64,000 bases of DNA from the NCBI RefSeq assembly GCF_013620795.1, contig NZ_LGLW01000004.1, forward strand, positions 1 to 64,000. The letters run 5' to 3'. Of this stretch, positions 38,845-50,421 are shown one piece after another (within the stretch, counting starts at the first letter, position 1; every line of letters starts with the position of its first letter). The stretch comes from Pseudomonas sp. Q2-TVG4-2. Lineage in GTDB: Bacteria > Pseudomonadota > Gammaproteobacteria > Pseudomonadales > Pseudomonadaceae. Made by a program: the position numbers and the translations under genes. Under the pieces are notes generated by a model, which saw nothing but the letters and a program-made list of their open reading frames with translations, made no database searches and was not told where the DNA came from.

Positions 38845-39369
38845 TTAATTCAGTGTTGCGCTCGACCAGTCCGGGCATGCCGCTTCGCCTATCAGCACGG
38901 CGCAGCCAGCCGGCACCCGCGGAAAAAGATCGAGCAAGTCGGCATTGCGCAGCCTGATGCAGCCATGGGAAAGCGGGACACCCATGGGTTCCGAATCGGG
39001 TGTGCCGTGCAAATAGATATAACGGCGAAAGGTGTCGACCGCGCCCATTCGGTTGTACCCGGGCTCGCAACCGCTGAGCCAGAGAATCCGAGTCAGGATC
39101 CAGTCGCGCCCGGGGAATCGTACGTGCAACTCCCGATTCCAGACTTCACCGGTCCAGCGTCGGCCACGCAGAACGGCCCCAACAGGCAGTCCCTCACCAA
39201 TTCGCGCACGGACCTGATGGCGGCCACGCGGTGTGCAGCCGGAACCGTTTTGTTCGCCTGCACCGTTACGAGCGGTAGATACCGGCAGCCGGACACACAG
39301 CCTGCCATCGGAGAACCCGTAGAGCAGCTGGTCGGCAATGGATATATGAAGAAAATCGAGATCAGACAT
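38845..39369 (-). CDS. L,D-transpeptidase (YkuD) family protein
   Basis: A 174-aa YkuD-domain protein. The catalytic motif is intact: HGTPDSEPMGVPLSHGCIRL (~123-142) with the active-site cysteine. Family members cross-link peptidoglycan or attach lipoproteins in the periplasm. No signal peptide or membrane helix is visible at the N terminus (MSDLDFLHISIADQLLYGF), so export is uncertain; it could be cytoplasmic or leave by another route. The location directly before nagZ supports a cell-wall role. Confidence 0.85.
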   Translation of the reverse strand: MSDLDFLHISIADQLLYGFSDGRLCVRLPVSTARNGAGEQNGSGCTPRGRHQVRARIGEGLPVGAVLRGRRWTGEVWNRELHVRFPGRDWILTRILWLSGCEPGYNRMGAVDTFRRYIYLHGTPDSEPMGVPLSHGCIRLRNADLLDLFPRVPAGCAVLIGEAACPDWSSATLN

Positions 39370-39407
39370 GGGGGCAAGCTTAGCCGATCAGCCCCTGACC
39401 ATGCACC

Positions 39408-40115
39408 TCAACCCTTGGCAGGCATCGCCAATGCGTTGCGTCGAGCAATCGGATGCGCTTGGGCCAGGCTTGGATCCGCCACGCCAGAATCCGCGCGCAT
39501 ACCGGCGGCCAGGAAAGGGACCATCATGCGCATGACCTGCTCGATGGAAGTCCTGGCGCCGAAATCATTCTCAGCGATAGCCCTCAGCGCTTTGATACCT
39601 GACATGCTGAACGCCGCAGCGCCAAGCATGAAGTGCACGCGCCAAAACAGCTCGATCGGCGGGATCGACGGAGCGGCCTCATGAACACGCAGCATGTAAC
39701 GGCGGAAAACCTTGCCGTACATATCTTCAAGGTAACGGCGCAGATGGCCCTGGCTCTGGCTGAAGGAAAGGCCCAGCAGGCGCATGAAAATAGACAGGTC
39801 GTCGCCGCTACGTGGCGTCACCGCTAACGCCTGCTCGACAAGAATATCCAACAGCTCTTCAAGGCTTTCCTTCCTGTCGGACAGCGCTTCACGCCTGTCC
39901 AGCTCCCGCTCGAGACTCATGCAGAACGGACCGAGAAAGCGCGAGAAGACTGCCTGAATAAGGGCCTTTTTCGAGCCGAAGTGATAGTTCACTGCCGCCA
40001 GATTCACCCCGGCCTTGCTGGTGATCAGGCGCAGCGATGTCTCGGCGAAGCCTTTCTCAGCGAATAGTTGTTCCGCTGCATCAAGAATACGCTCGACTGT
40101 TTCAGACTGCGCCAT
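39408..40115 (-). CDS. psrA: TetR-family fatty-acid-responsive regulator PsrA
   Basis: A 235-aa TetR regulator. The helix-turn-helix is at ~15-55 (FAEKGFAETSLRLITSKAGV, then NLAAVNYHFGSKKAL), and the C-terminal ligand domain fits PsrA, which binds long-chain fatty acids, represses fadBA-type beta-oxidation operons and itself, and activates rpoS in Pseudomonas. ATG 40115 follows a run of GGGGAGGGG. A perfect palindromic PsrA-type operator lies 24 bp upstream, so autoregulation is expected. fadBA is 6.5 kb away in the same window. Confidence 0.92.
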   Translation of the reverse strand: MAQSETVERILDAAEQLFAEKGFAETSLRLITSKAGVNLAAVNYHFGSKKALIQAVFSRFLGPFCMSLERELDRREALSDRKESLEELLDILVEQALAVTPRSGDDLSIFMRLLGLSFSQSQGHLRRYLEDMYGKVFRRYMLRVHEAAPSIPPIELFWRVHFMLGAAAFSMSGIKALRAIAENDFGARTSIEQVMRMMVPFLAAGMRADSGVADPSLAQAHPIARRNALAMPAKG

Positions 40116-40138
40116 GCCCCCTCCCCTGACAAACACCC

Positions 40139-40160
40139 GTTTGAAACTTACGTTTCAAAC
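40139..40160 (-). promoter_or_regulatory. PsrA operator over the psrA promoter
   Basis: GTTTGAAAC (40139-40147) and GTTTCAAAC (40152-40160) are perfect inverted repeats around a 4-bp spacer and include the known PsrA core GAAAC-N4-GTTTC. On the minus strand TTGACT (40173-40168), a 17-bp spacer and TAAGTT (40150-40145) form a promoter whose spacer and -10 lie within this palindrome, so bound PsrA would block its own transcription. Confidence 0.8.
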
Positions 40161-40265
40161 TACTTCAAGTCAACCTTGAAAGCGCCTGAACGCCTTTTCG
40201 CTCACCAGAGCTTGCATCAAGCCGGCCCGCCCCTCAACCAAACAAGGATTGCCAAGCACAAGACA

Positions 40266-40300
40266 CTGTATATAATCCCAGTCACTGTATAAAAGAACAG
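40266..40300 (+). promoter_or_regulatory. Two LexA (SOS) boxes at the lexA promoter
   Basis: Box 1 CTGTATATAATCCCAG (40266-40281) and box 2 CTGTATAAAAGAACAG (40285-40300) both fit CTG-N10-CAG. Box 1 covers the -10 hexamer TATAAT (40271-40276) of a promoter whose -35 is TTGCCA (40249-40254, 16-bp spacer). The tandem arrangement gives tight autorepression of lexA-sulA, as in other gammaproteobacteria. Confidence 0.92.
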
Positions 40301-40309
40301 AGACCACTC

Positions 40310-40918
40310 ATGATCAAGCTGACCCCTCGCCAGTCGGAAATCCTTGCCCTCATCAAGCGCTGCCTGGAAGAGAATGGCTATCCGCCAACGCGCGCGGAGA
40401 TCGCTCAAGAGCTGGGTTTCAAGTCGCCCAATGCCGCCGAGGAGCACCTTAGGGCATTGGCCAACAAAGGGGCTATCGAGATGACGCCCGGCGCCTCGCG
40501 CGGGATACGTATTCCAGGCTTCGAACCGGTCACCGAAGAGAGCGGGTTACCAGTCATTGGTCGAGTCGCTGCTGGCGCGCCAATTCTTGCGCAACAGAAC
40601 GTCGAGGACTCTTGCCAGATCAATCCTTCATTTTTCCAGCCGAAGGCCGATTACTTACTGCGTGTCCAGGGCATGAGTATGAAGGATATCGGTATATTCG
40701 ATGGCGATCTGCTTGCCGTCCATACCACGCGTGAAGCCCGCAACGGTCAGGTAGTGGTAGCCCGAATTGACGATGAAGTAACCGTAAAACGCTTCAAGCG
40801 TGAAGGGAGCAAGGTCTGGCTGCTTGCCGAAAACCCCGAGTTCTCGCCCATTGAAGTGGATCTTGAGCAACAGGAACTGGTTATTGAAGGTTTGAGTGTC
40901 GGCGTGATTCGCCGCTAA
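40310..40918 (+). CDS. lexA: LexA SOS repressor
   Basis: A 202-aa repressor-protease. A winged helix-turn-helix occupies ~1-65 ([23 protein letters not shown] for recognition, starting at P25). The self-cleavage bond is A88-G89 in GRVAAGAPI, and the Ser-Lys catalytic dyad is S123 (GMSMKD) and K160 (EVTVKRF). RecA filaments trigger cleavage on DNA damage. sulA follows 10 bp later and is thus controlled by the same two boxes. The gene diverges from psrA across a 194-bp shared region. Confidence 0.97.
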   Translation: MIKLTPRQSEILALIKRCLEENGYPPTRAEIAQELGFKSPNAAEEHLRALANKGAIEMTPGASRGIRIPGFEPVTEESGLPVIGRVAAGAPILAQQNVEDSCQINPSFFQPKADYLLRVQGMSMKDIGIFDGDLLAVHTTREARNGQVVVARIDDEVTVKRFKREGSKVWLLAENPEFSPIEVDLEQQELVIEGLSVGVIRR

Positions 40919-40928
40919 GGAGAGGTTC

Positions 40929-41408
40929 ATGCAGTACCAACCCCAACCCACGGCAGGCAAACCACCACAGCTTTCCTTGTTTGAAGGCCTGATCGCCCAT
41001 CGCCTGGCACCGTTCGCAGACGTCGCTCGCGCCCCGCAACCTGCCGATGATTGCCTAAGCGAAATGGCTTTAAGCGGCAGCGGTGATCATTGCCGCCAAT
41101 TGCTCGCGCCCATTCTGCGTGAGTTCAGCGAGGCGGCCGATACACGCTGGCTGACACTGATCGCGCCGCCTGCAATGCTTTCGCAAAGCTGGCTGCGCGA
41201 AACCGGGCTCAACCGCGACCGCATTCTGCTGTTGCAGGCTCGTGAAATCCAGGGTGTACTTGAATTGGCATGCAAGGCGCTGATGTCAGGCTGCAGCCAT
41301 ACCGTCATCACCTGGTTCCCACGGCTCGACAAGGCTAGCCGACTGAAACTCCGCGTAGCGGCCGCTCAGGGCAACGCGCAAAGCCTGAACATTCGCCTGG
41401 GAAACTGA
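40929..41408 (+). CDS. sulA: SOS cell division inhibitor SulA
   Basis: A 159-aa RecA-like-fold protein that blocks FtsZ polymerisation during the SOS response. Conserved segments TRWLTLIAPPAMLSQSWLRE (~72-91) and SHTVITWFPRLDKASRLKL (~122-140) are recognisable. GGAGAGG precedes the ATG. It is the second gene of the lexA operon, the usual arrangement in pseudomonads. The C terminus lacks the Lon-recognition tail of the enteric protein, as in other Pseudomonas SulA. Confidence 0.9.
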   Translation: MQYQPQPTAGKPPQLSLFEGLIAHRLAPFADVARAPQPADDCLSEMALSGSGDHCRQLLAPILREFSEAADTRWLTLIAPPAMLSQSWLRETGLNRDRILLLQAREIQGVLELACKALMSGCSHTVITWFPRLDKASRLKLRVAAAQGNAQSLNIRLGN

Positions 41409-41470
41409 TATCGATCTATCGGCATATGGAAGTGCCACCCGGCCGCCACAAAGGCGACCAGCCCCCCGCA

Positions 41471-41707
41471 TTAATGCAGTACGCGCGCGCCCTCTTCTTC
41501 CCGCTCGAATTCCCCTTCAGATACTCGCCCCGCCATCTGCACGCCGACATTGAACATCGCCTTGGCGATTTCGACATGCTGACCTTGCAGGAACACCTTG
41601 GCATCGTCAGAGAAATCCAGCGTGACCAGTACGCCTTCATCCTCAGCGCGACGCAGCACAATACTGCCGTCGGGTAGCTCGACAATTTCCAGAAAAGACG
41701 TTGGCAT
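41471..41707 (-). CDS. Small conserved hypothetical protein
   Basis: A 78-aa acidic protein (MPTSFLEIVELPDGSIVLRR start). It is rich in glutamate and aspartate with no helix in the membrane and no cysteine. It occupies the place between sulA and topA where Pseudomonas genomes carry a small conserved gene, and its codon use looks native. ATG 41707 is the natural start; the longer open frame upstream is only run-through. Its 3' end faces sulA 62 bp away. Confidence 0.75.
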   Translation of the reverse strand: MPTSFLEIVELPDGSIVLRRAEDEGVLVTLDFSDDAKVFLQGQHVEIAKAMFNVGVQMAGRVSEGEFEREEEGARVLH

Positions 41708-41910
41708 GAATCTGCTCCCCGTGAAACGGTGCATTGTACCAGCCGACCGGCTTATCGACAGCCCTGGCTTCCTTGAGTGAGGAACCGTGTCGCATACCGT
41801 TCTGACCGTAGATGCAGAAGCAGGTGCGGCGATGCGCAACGGCGCAGTAGGATGGCGTCCTACCGCGGCCCGGATGGCAGACAGGGCGGCTAGCCTCAAG
41901 GATCTTCGAG

Positions 41911-42750
41911 ATGACAGCAAGAACCCTAATGCTGACAGTGTTGGCCATGCTCGCTTTTGCGGGGAACTCGCTACTTTGCCGCGCGGCACTGCGCGATAGC
42001 CAGATTGACCCGACCAGTTTCACTGCGCTGCGTCTGCTCTCTGGAGCATTGACGCTGTGGCTGCTGCTCTACCTGCGAAAGGGGCCCTCGGCAGCATCCG
42101 GGAACTGGTACGGCGCCCTCGCCCTCTTCATCTACGCGGCAGCCTTCTCCTATGCCTATCTGCACCTCGATGCCGGCGCCGGAGCGTTATTGCTGTTCGG
42201 CGCCGTGCAGTTGAGCATGATCACTTGGGGATTGCTAAAAGGGGAGCGGCTGCATCGCTTGCAGATAGTCGGGCTGGTGCTGGCTGCAGGTGGATTGCTC
42301 GCACTGCTGCTGCCCGGCACGAGCACACCCTCTGTATCGGCCTCGTTGTTGATGGTGCTTTCAGGTATCGCCTGGGGCGCGTACTCGCTATTGGGAAAAG
42401 GAACACCGGACCCGCTGGCCGCGACCGCTGGCAATTTCATTCGCACCCTGCCGATCATGGCTGTGCTTTGCCTGCTGGCGTTGAGCTGGCTCGAGTGGGA
42501 CACCGCTGGGGTGATCTATGCGCTTTTGTCTGGTGGCCTGACGTCCGGTATCGGCTACGCCATCTGGTATGCCGCATTGCCCGGTCTGGCAGCCATACAG
42601 GCGGCCAGCGTGCAATTGAGCGTACCGCTTCTCACAGCGCTGGCGGGAAGTTTGCTGCTGGGGGAAACCCTAACCGGCCGATTGGTAATCGCTGGGCTCG
42701 CGATTCTGGGAGGCCTCGCCTTGGTATTGCGGCTCAAGCATCAGGTTTGA
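41911..42750 (+). CDS. EamA/DMT-family transporter
   Basis: A 279-aa integral membrane protein with ten hydrophobic segments arranged as two EamA repeats (~5-130 and ~145-275), the drug/metabolite transporter plan. Repeat 1 includes DPTSFTALRLLSGALTLWLL and repeat 2 ends with LLLGETLTGRLVIAGLAILG. It probably exports an amino acid or small metabolite; the substrate cannot be told. It stands alone, with 203 bp upstream (41708-41910) where no clear promoter was recognised. Confidence 0.85.
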   Translation: MTARTLMLTVLAMLAFAGNSLLCRAALRDSQIDPTSFTALRLLSGALTLWLLLYLRKGPSAASGNWYGALALFIYAAAFSYAYLHLDAGAGALLLFGAVQLSMITWGLLKGERLHRLQIVGLVLAAGGLLALLLPGTSTPSVSASLLMVLSGIAWGAYSLLGKGTPDPLAATAGNFIRTLPIMAVLCLLALSWLEWDTAGVIYALLSGGLTSGIGYAIWYAALPGLAAIQAASVQLSVPLLTALAGSLLLGETLTGRLVIAGLAILGGLALVLRLKHQV

Positions 42751-42787
42751 AGCAACCCAAGCCGCGAAGAACTATCCGCTTTGACGC

Positions 42788-43306
42788 TTACCATTCAGTA
42801 AGCGATTCACGGAAGCGCAAGGCGAGATCCTTCAGGTTACGCCGCCAGGATTCTACCTCTTCACGTGTCAGCGCTGGCGCTTCGTCAGCTACGCTGATCG
42901 CTTCGATCAATGGCATGGCGGGATCGGCCTTGGCTCTGGCCGGCGCGCGTGGCGGCTCGAATAGCGCGGCATGCGCCTTTAGTAGCTGCGCCAGCCAGGT
43001 CTCGGGGTGTTCGGCCAGTTCGATCAACTCAGCCAGCTCCGGACTCGGCGATAAATTCTGCGGCGAACGCATCAGCAGCAGTTCCGGACGCGGCGCGCTG
43101 GCCCCAGGCAGGCGGTAGTAACCGGCAATCTCGTGGCAGAGGCCAAGCAGTGCGCCATACAGATGAAAAAGGCTGGCCTCTCGCTCCGCCTGGATCAGAC
43201 CCGGCGCATTTAGCGCACTTTTTTCTTCGGCCCGTCGCCAACTTTCGAGCGCGAGTCCGGCGAAATAGATTTTCTGATTGGTTCGGGTGTAAAGCTCATG
43301 AGCCAT
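42788..43306 (-). CDS. DUF6586-like conserved protein
   Basis: A 172-aa soluble, mostly helical protein starting MAHELYTRTNQKIYFAGLAL. The conserved block AEREASLFHLYGALLGLCHE lies at ~40-59. It resembles the uncharacterised family that sits next to topA in Pseudomonas. No catalytic motif is visible. It starts 80 bp after topA on the same strand, so it may be read from the topA promoter. ATG 43306 is used; an upstream frame to 43372 lacks conserved-looking sequence. Confidence 0.75.
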   Translation of the reverse strand: MAHELYTRTNQKIYFAGLALESWRRAEEKSALNAPGLIQAEREASLFHLYGALLGLCHEIAGYYRLPGASAPRPELLLMRSPQNLSPSPELAELIELAEHPETWLAQLLKAHAALFEPPRAPARAKADPAMPLIEAISVADEAPALTREEVESWRRNLKDLALRFRESLTEW

Positions 43307-43386
43307 GGAGATGCTCTCCCAAGAGTTGAAACGCTGCGAGTCGAAGCCAGTGCAGTAGCCTACTGACTTCAACCCGACGCTGCCGC

Positions 43387-45999
43387 TTATTTACCGGTGC
43401 TCTTGTCTTCTACCTTCCATTTGCTGCCATCGAAGAAAGCCTTCCAGCCAGTCGGCTTGCCGTTGACCTCAGTCTGCACGTACTGCTCCTTGGTCTTGCG
43501 GCTGAAGCGGATAACCGCTGGGCGGCCTTCCGCATCCTTCTGCGGCGCACTCAGCAGAAAGTGATACTTCGGATCGATCTCATCCTTGTGCGGGATCAGC
43601 TCCCGCACAAGCGGCGCGCGGGTTTCGCGGTTCTTCGGGAATTGGCTGGCAGCGAGGAACAACCCAGATGCACCGTCGCGCAATACGTAAGTATCGTCGA
43701 CTTTTTCACATTTGAGTTCGGGCATCTTCACCGCATCCATCTTCGGCGGCGCCGCCTCACCGCTCCTGAGCAGCTTGCGTGTATTCTTGCAGTCGGCGTT
43801 GGTACAGCCAAAGAACTTGCCGAAGCGGCCGGTCTTGAGCTGCATTTCACTGCCACACTTGTCGCACTCGAGGCTCGGGCCTTCATAACCCTTGATGCGG
43901 TACTGGCCCTCCTCGATCTCGTAGCCAGTGCAATCGGGGTTGTTGCCACAGATATGCAGCTTGTGGGTTTCGTCCAGCAGATAGGCGTCCATCGCCGTGC
44001 TGCAGATCGGGCAACGATGTTTGCCAAGCAGCACACGCGATTCAGATTCACCCTCATCATCGGCCGCGATTTCATCGCCCGGAATCAGGTTGACGGTGGA
44101 CTTGCAGCGCTCTTTCGGCGGCAGGCTATAGCCGGAGCAACCGAGGAACACACCGGTAGACGCCGTGCGAATCATCATCGGCCGACCGCAAACCTTGCAG
44201 GGAATATCGGTCAAGGTCGGCTGGTTGGCGCGCATCCCGTTATCACTGGCCTCGGCCACCTCAAGCTTCTTCTTGAAGTCACCGTAGAACTCATCGAGTA
44301 CGTGTTTCCATTCACGCTCGCCCTGGGCGACGTCGTCGAGGTTCTCCTCCATGCCAGCGGTGAAACCGTAGTCCATCAGGTTGTTGAAGCTTTCCGAGAG
44401 GCGCTCGGTGACGATGTCGCCCATCTTCTCGGAGTAGAAACGGCGGTTGTGCAAGGAAACGTAACCGCGATCTTGGATCGTCGAAATGATCGCCGCATAG
44501 GTCGACGGACGACCAATACCTCGTTTTTCCATCTCCTTGACCAGGCTCGCTTCTGAGTAGCGCGCCGGCGGCTTGGTGAAATGCTGGCTCGGGTCAAGCT
44601 TGATGAGCTTCATCCCGTCGCCCTTGTTCATTTCCGGAAGCACATCATCCTCACCGCTCTTGCTCTGCTGCGGCATGACCTTGGTGTAACCGTCGAATTT
44701 GAGAATGCGACCCTTGGCGCGCAACTCGAAATTGCCGGCGGTGACGGTAACGCTGGTCGACAGATACTGCGCCGGCGGCATCTGGCAGGCCACGAACTGA
44801 CGCCAGATGAGATCGTAGAGGCGCTCGGCATCGCGCTCCATGCCGGACAGCTGGGTCGGCCGCAGATTGACGTCGGACGGACGGATCGCCTCGTGCGCCT
44901 CCTGGGCACCCTCCTTGCTCGAATAAAAGTTGGGCTTTTCGGGCAGGTACTTATTGCCGAACTCATCCTCGATGAAGCCGCGCACCATGCCCAGGGCGTC
45001 CGCCGAAAGGTTGGTCGAATCGGTACGCATGTAGGTGATATAGCCAGCCTCATAGAGGCGCTGGGCCATCATCATGGTCTTCTTCACCCCGAAGCCGAGA
45101 CGATTGCTCGCCGCCTGTTGCAGGGTCGACGTGATGAACGGAGCTGATGGCTTGCTGCTGGTCGGCTTGTCCTCACGCTTGGTCACGCTGTAGCCGGCGC
45201 CTTTCAGCTGCTCCAGCGCGGCCATGGCATGCCCTTCGTTCAACGGCTTGAACGCCTCGCCGTTCTCGCGTGCGACCTCGAAGCGCACTTTGGCGTTTTC
45301 GGCCGTGGCCAGGTCAGCATGAACTTCCCAGTACTCTTCCGGAACGAAGGCGCGGATCTCCCGCTCACGCTCGACGACCAACTTCACCGCAACCGACTGC
45401 ACACGGCCAGCCGACAGGCCGCGCGCAATCTTCTGCCACAGCAGCGGCGACACCATGTAGCCAACGACTCGATCAAGGAAACGTCGCGCCTGCTGTGCGT
45501 TGACTCGGTTGATATCCAGATCGCCTGGTTTTGAGAAGGCTTCCTGGATCGCTTTCTTGGTGATCTCGTTGAACACCACGCGCTTGTAGCGGCTGTCGTC
45601 GCCGCCGATGGACTCACGCAGGTGCCAGGCGATGGCCTCCCCCTCTCTATCCAAGTCGGTCGCGAGATAGATGGTGTCGGCTTCCTTGGCCAGACGACGC
45701 AATTCGTCGATGACCTTTTCCTTACCCGGTAGGATCTCGTACCTGGCCTTCCAGCCCTGCTCGGGATCGATCCCCATGCGAGTGAACAGCTGACGCTTGG
45801 CTTTTTCTTTCGGCGACAGCGCAGGCGCTTCGGCGGCGGCCGCCTTGCCACGTTTGGCCGGCTCGCGGGCCGCGGAACCGCTGGTAGGAAGGTCGCGGAT
45901 GTGGCCGATACTCGACTTCACCACGTACTGGTTGCCCAAATACTTGTTGATTGTCTTGGCCTTGGCCGGTGATTCCACGATGACCAGCGATTTACCCAT
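43387..45999 (-). CDS. topA: DNA topoisomerase I
   Basis: An 870-aa type IA topoisomerase that relaxes negative supercoils. The N-terminal TOPRIM domain has [17 protein letters not shown] (~6-22) and the metal-binding [16 protein letters not shown] (~113-128). The active-site tyrosine is in [13 protein letters not shown] near residue 323. The C-terminal third carries four-cysteine zinc ribbons ([26 protein letters not shown] with partners) and a basic tail. The length matches Pseudomonas TopA. An insertion of low-complexity lysine/alanine (~46-66) is seen in the TOPRIM domain. Confidence 0.97.
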   Translation of the reverse strand: MGKSLVIVESPAKAKTINKYLGNQYVVKSSIGHIRDLPTSGSAAREPAKRGKAAAAEAPALSPKEKAKRQLFTRMGIDPEQGWKARYEILPGKEKVIDELRRLAKEADTIYLATDLDREGEAIAWHLRESIGGDDSRYKRVVFNEITKKAIQEAFSKPGDLDINRVNAQQARRFLDRVVGYMVSPLLWQKIARGLSAGRVQSVAVKLVVEREREIRAFVPEEYWEVHADLATAENAKVRFEVARENGEAFKPLNEGHAMAALEQLKGAGYSVTKREDKPTSSKPSAPFITSTLQQAASNRLGFGVKKTMMMAQRLYEAGYITYMRTDSTNLSADALGMVRGFIEDEFGNKYLPEKPNFYSSKEGAQEAHEAIRPSDVNLRPTQLSGMERDAERLYDLIWRQFVACQMPPAQYLSTSVTVTAGNFELRAKGRILKFDGYTKVMPQQSKSGEDDVLPEMNKGDGMKLIKLDPSQHFTKPPARYSEASLVKEMEKRGIGRPSTYAAIISTIQDRGYVSLHNRRFYSEKMGDIVTERLSESFNNLMDYGFTAGMEENLDDVAQGEREWKHVLDEFYGDFKKKLEVAEASDNGMRANQPTLTDIPCKVCGRPMMIRTASTGVFLGCSGYSLPPKERCKSTVNLIPGDEIAADDEGESESRVLLGKHRCPICSTAMDAYLLDETHKLHICGNNPDCTGYEIEEGQYRIKGYEGPSLECDKCGSEMQLKTGRFGKFFGCTNADCKNTRKLLRSGEAAPPKMDAVKMPELKCEKVDDTYVLRDGASGLFLAASQFPKNRETRAPLVRELIPHKDEIDPKYHFLLSAPQKDAEGRPAVIRFSRKTKEQYVQTEVNGKPTGWKAFFDGSKWKVEDKSTGK

Positions 46000-46306
46000 G
46001 GAGAGGAGAGTTCCTGAATCGAGAGGTGAACTGAGAATATTGAACCGACAGTCGCCGGACGTCGAAAACGCCCAGTCTGCCAGAAAGAAGCGAAGCAGCC
46101 TTTTTTACGGGACTGCCAAGAGCATTCAATTGCTCCGGAAATCTTTCGAACCCACGACAATTTCTTTGGCAGCCTGCTGCCCGGCGGGGGTTTTACTGTC
46201 CGAAACCAAGTGAAATCATCTCACTCGACCCGAAAGCACCGCTATATATAGTGGCGATGGAGTCGAGGTCAAGCGCAAGGGTTAAGCCAGCTTGCCCAGG
46301 CAGCCC
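46000..46306. other. topA upstream region
   Basis: 307 bp between topA and the DUF1653 gene. Apart from the topA promoter at 46245-46272 I see no gene or RNA. Confidence 0.5.
46245..46272 (-). promoter_or_regulatory. Putative topA promoter
   Basis: On the minus strand TTGACC (46272-46267), a 16-bp spacer and TATATA (46250-46245) form a good sigma70 promoter, extended by further TA steps. Transcription would begin near 46238, giving a 5' leader of about 240 nt. The alternating TA sequence at the -10 may make it supercoiling-sensitive, as for topA promoters elsewhere (inference). Confidence 0.55.
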
Positions 46307-46534
46307 TTAAAAACGGCTGGGTTCGGCTTCGATCAGGGCGAAACGGGGAAGCGTTTCCCCGTCGACCTCTACTGTTTCAGTAAACATCGAGAGCGGTCGC
46401 ACCCAAAGGCCGAAATCCCCGTACAGCGCCTGATAGAAGACCACCGGTTCTTCCGTTTCGGAATGCCGGGCAACCGCATAAACCCGATACTCGGGGCCCT
46501 TGTAATGACGATAACGGCCTGGCGTGACCTGCAT
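46307..46534 (-). CDS. DUF1653-family protein
   Basis: A 75-aa protein built as one DUF1653 domain: PGRYRHYKGPEYRVYAVARH at ~5-24, then EPVVFYQALYG and LWVRPLSMFTETVEV. The family is widespread and small, with no established role. ATG 46534 is the natural start because the preceding frame runs through the fadA terminator. It lies downstream of fadA on the same strand. Confidence 0.85.
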   Translation of the reverse strand: MQVTPGRYRHYKGPEYRVYAVARHSETEEPVVFYQALYGDFGLWVRPLSMFTETVEVDGETLPRFALIEAEPSRF

Positions 46535-46564
46535 TTCGATTGCCTCTGAAAAAAACGTATCCAA

Positions 46565-46597
46565 CAAAATGAAAACCGGGGCACAGGGCCCCGGTTT
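46565..46597 (-). terminator. fadBA operon terminator
   Basis: AAACCGGGGC (46573-46582) and GCCCCGGTTT (46588-46597) form a perfect 10-bp stem with a 5-nt loop. Read on the minus strand it follows fadA and is trailed by TTTTCATTTTGTT, a normal Rho-independent terminator. Confidence 0.85.
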
Positions 46598-46614
46598 CCG
46601 TGTCACCGAACAGC

Positions 46615-50421
<3,807 letters not shown>

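Noticed and set aside
43561..44556. 331-aa ORF on the + strand opposite topA
   Set aside because: Shadow frame of topA.
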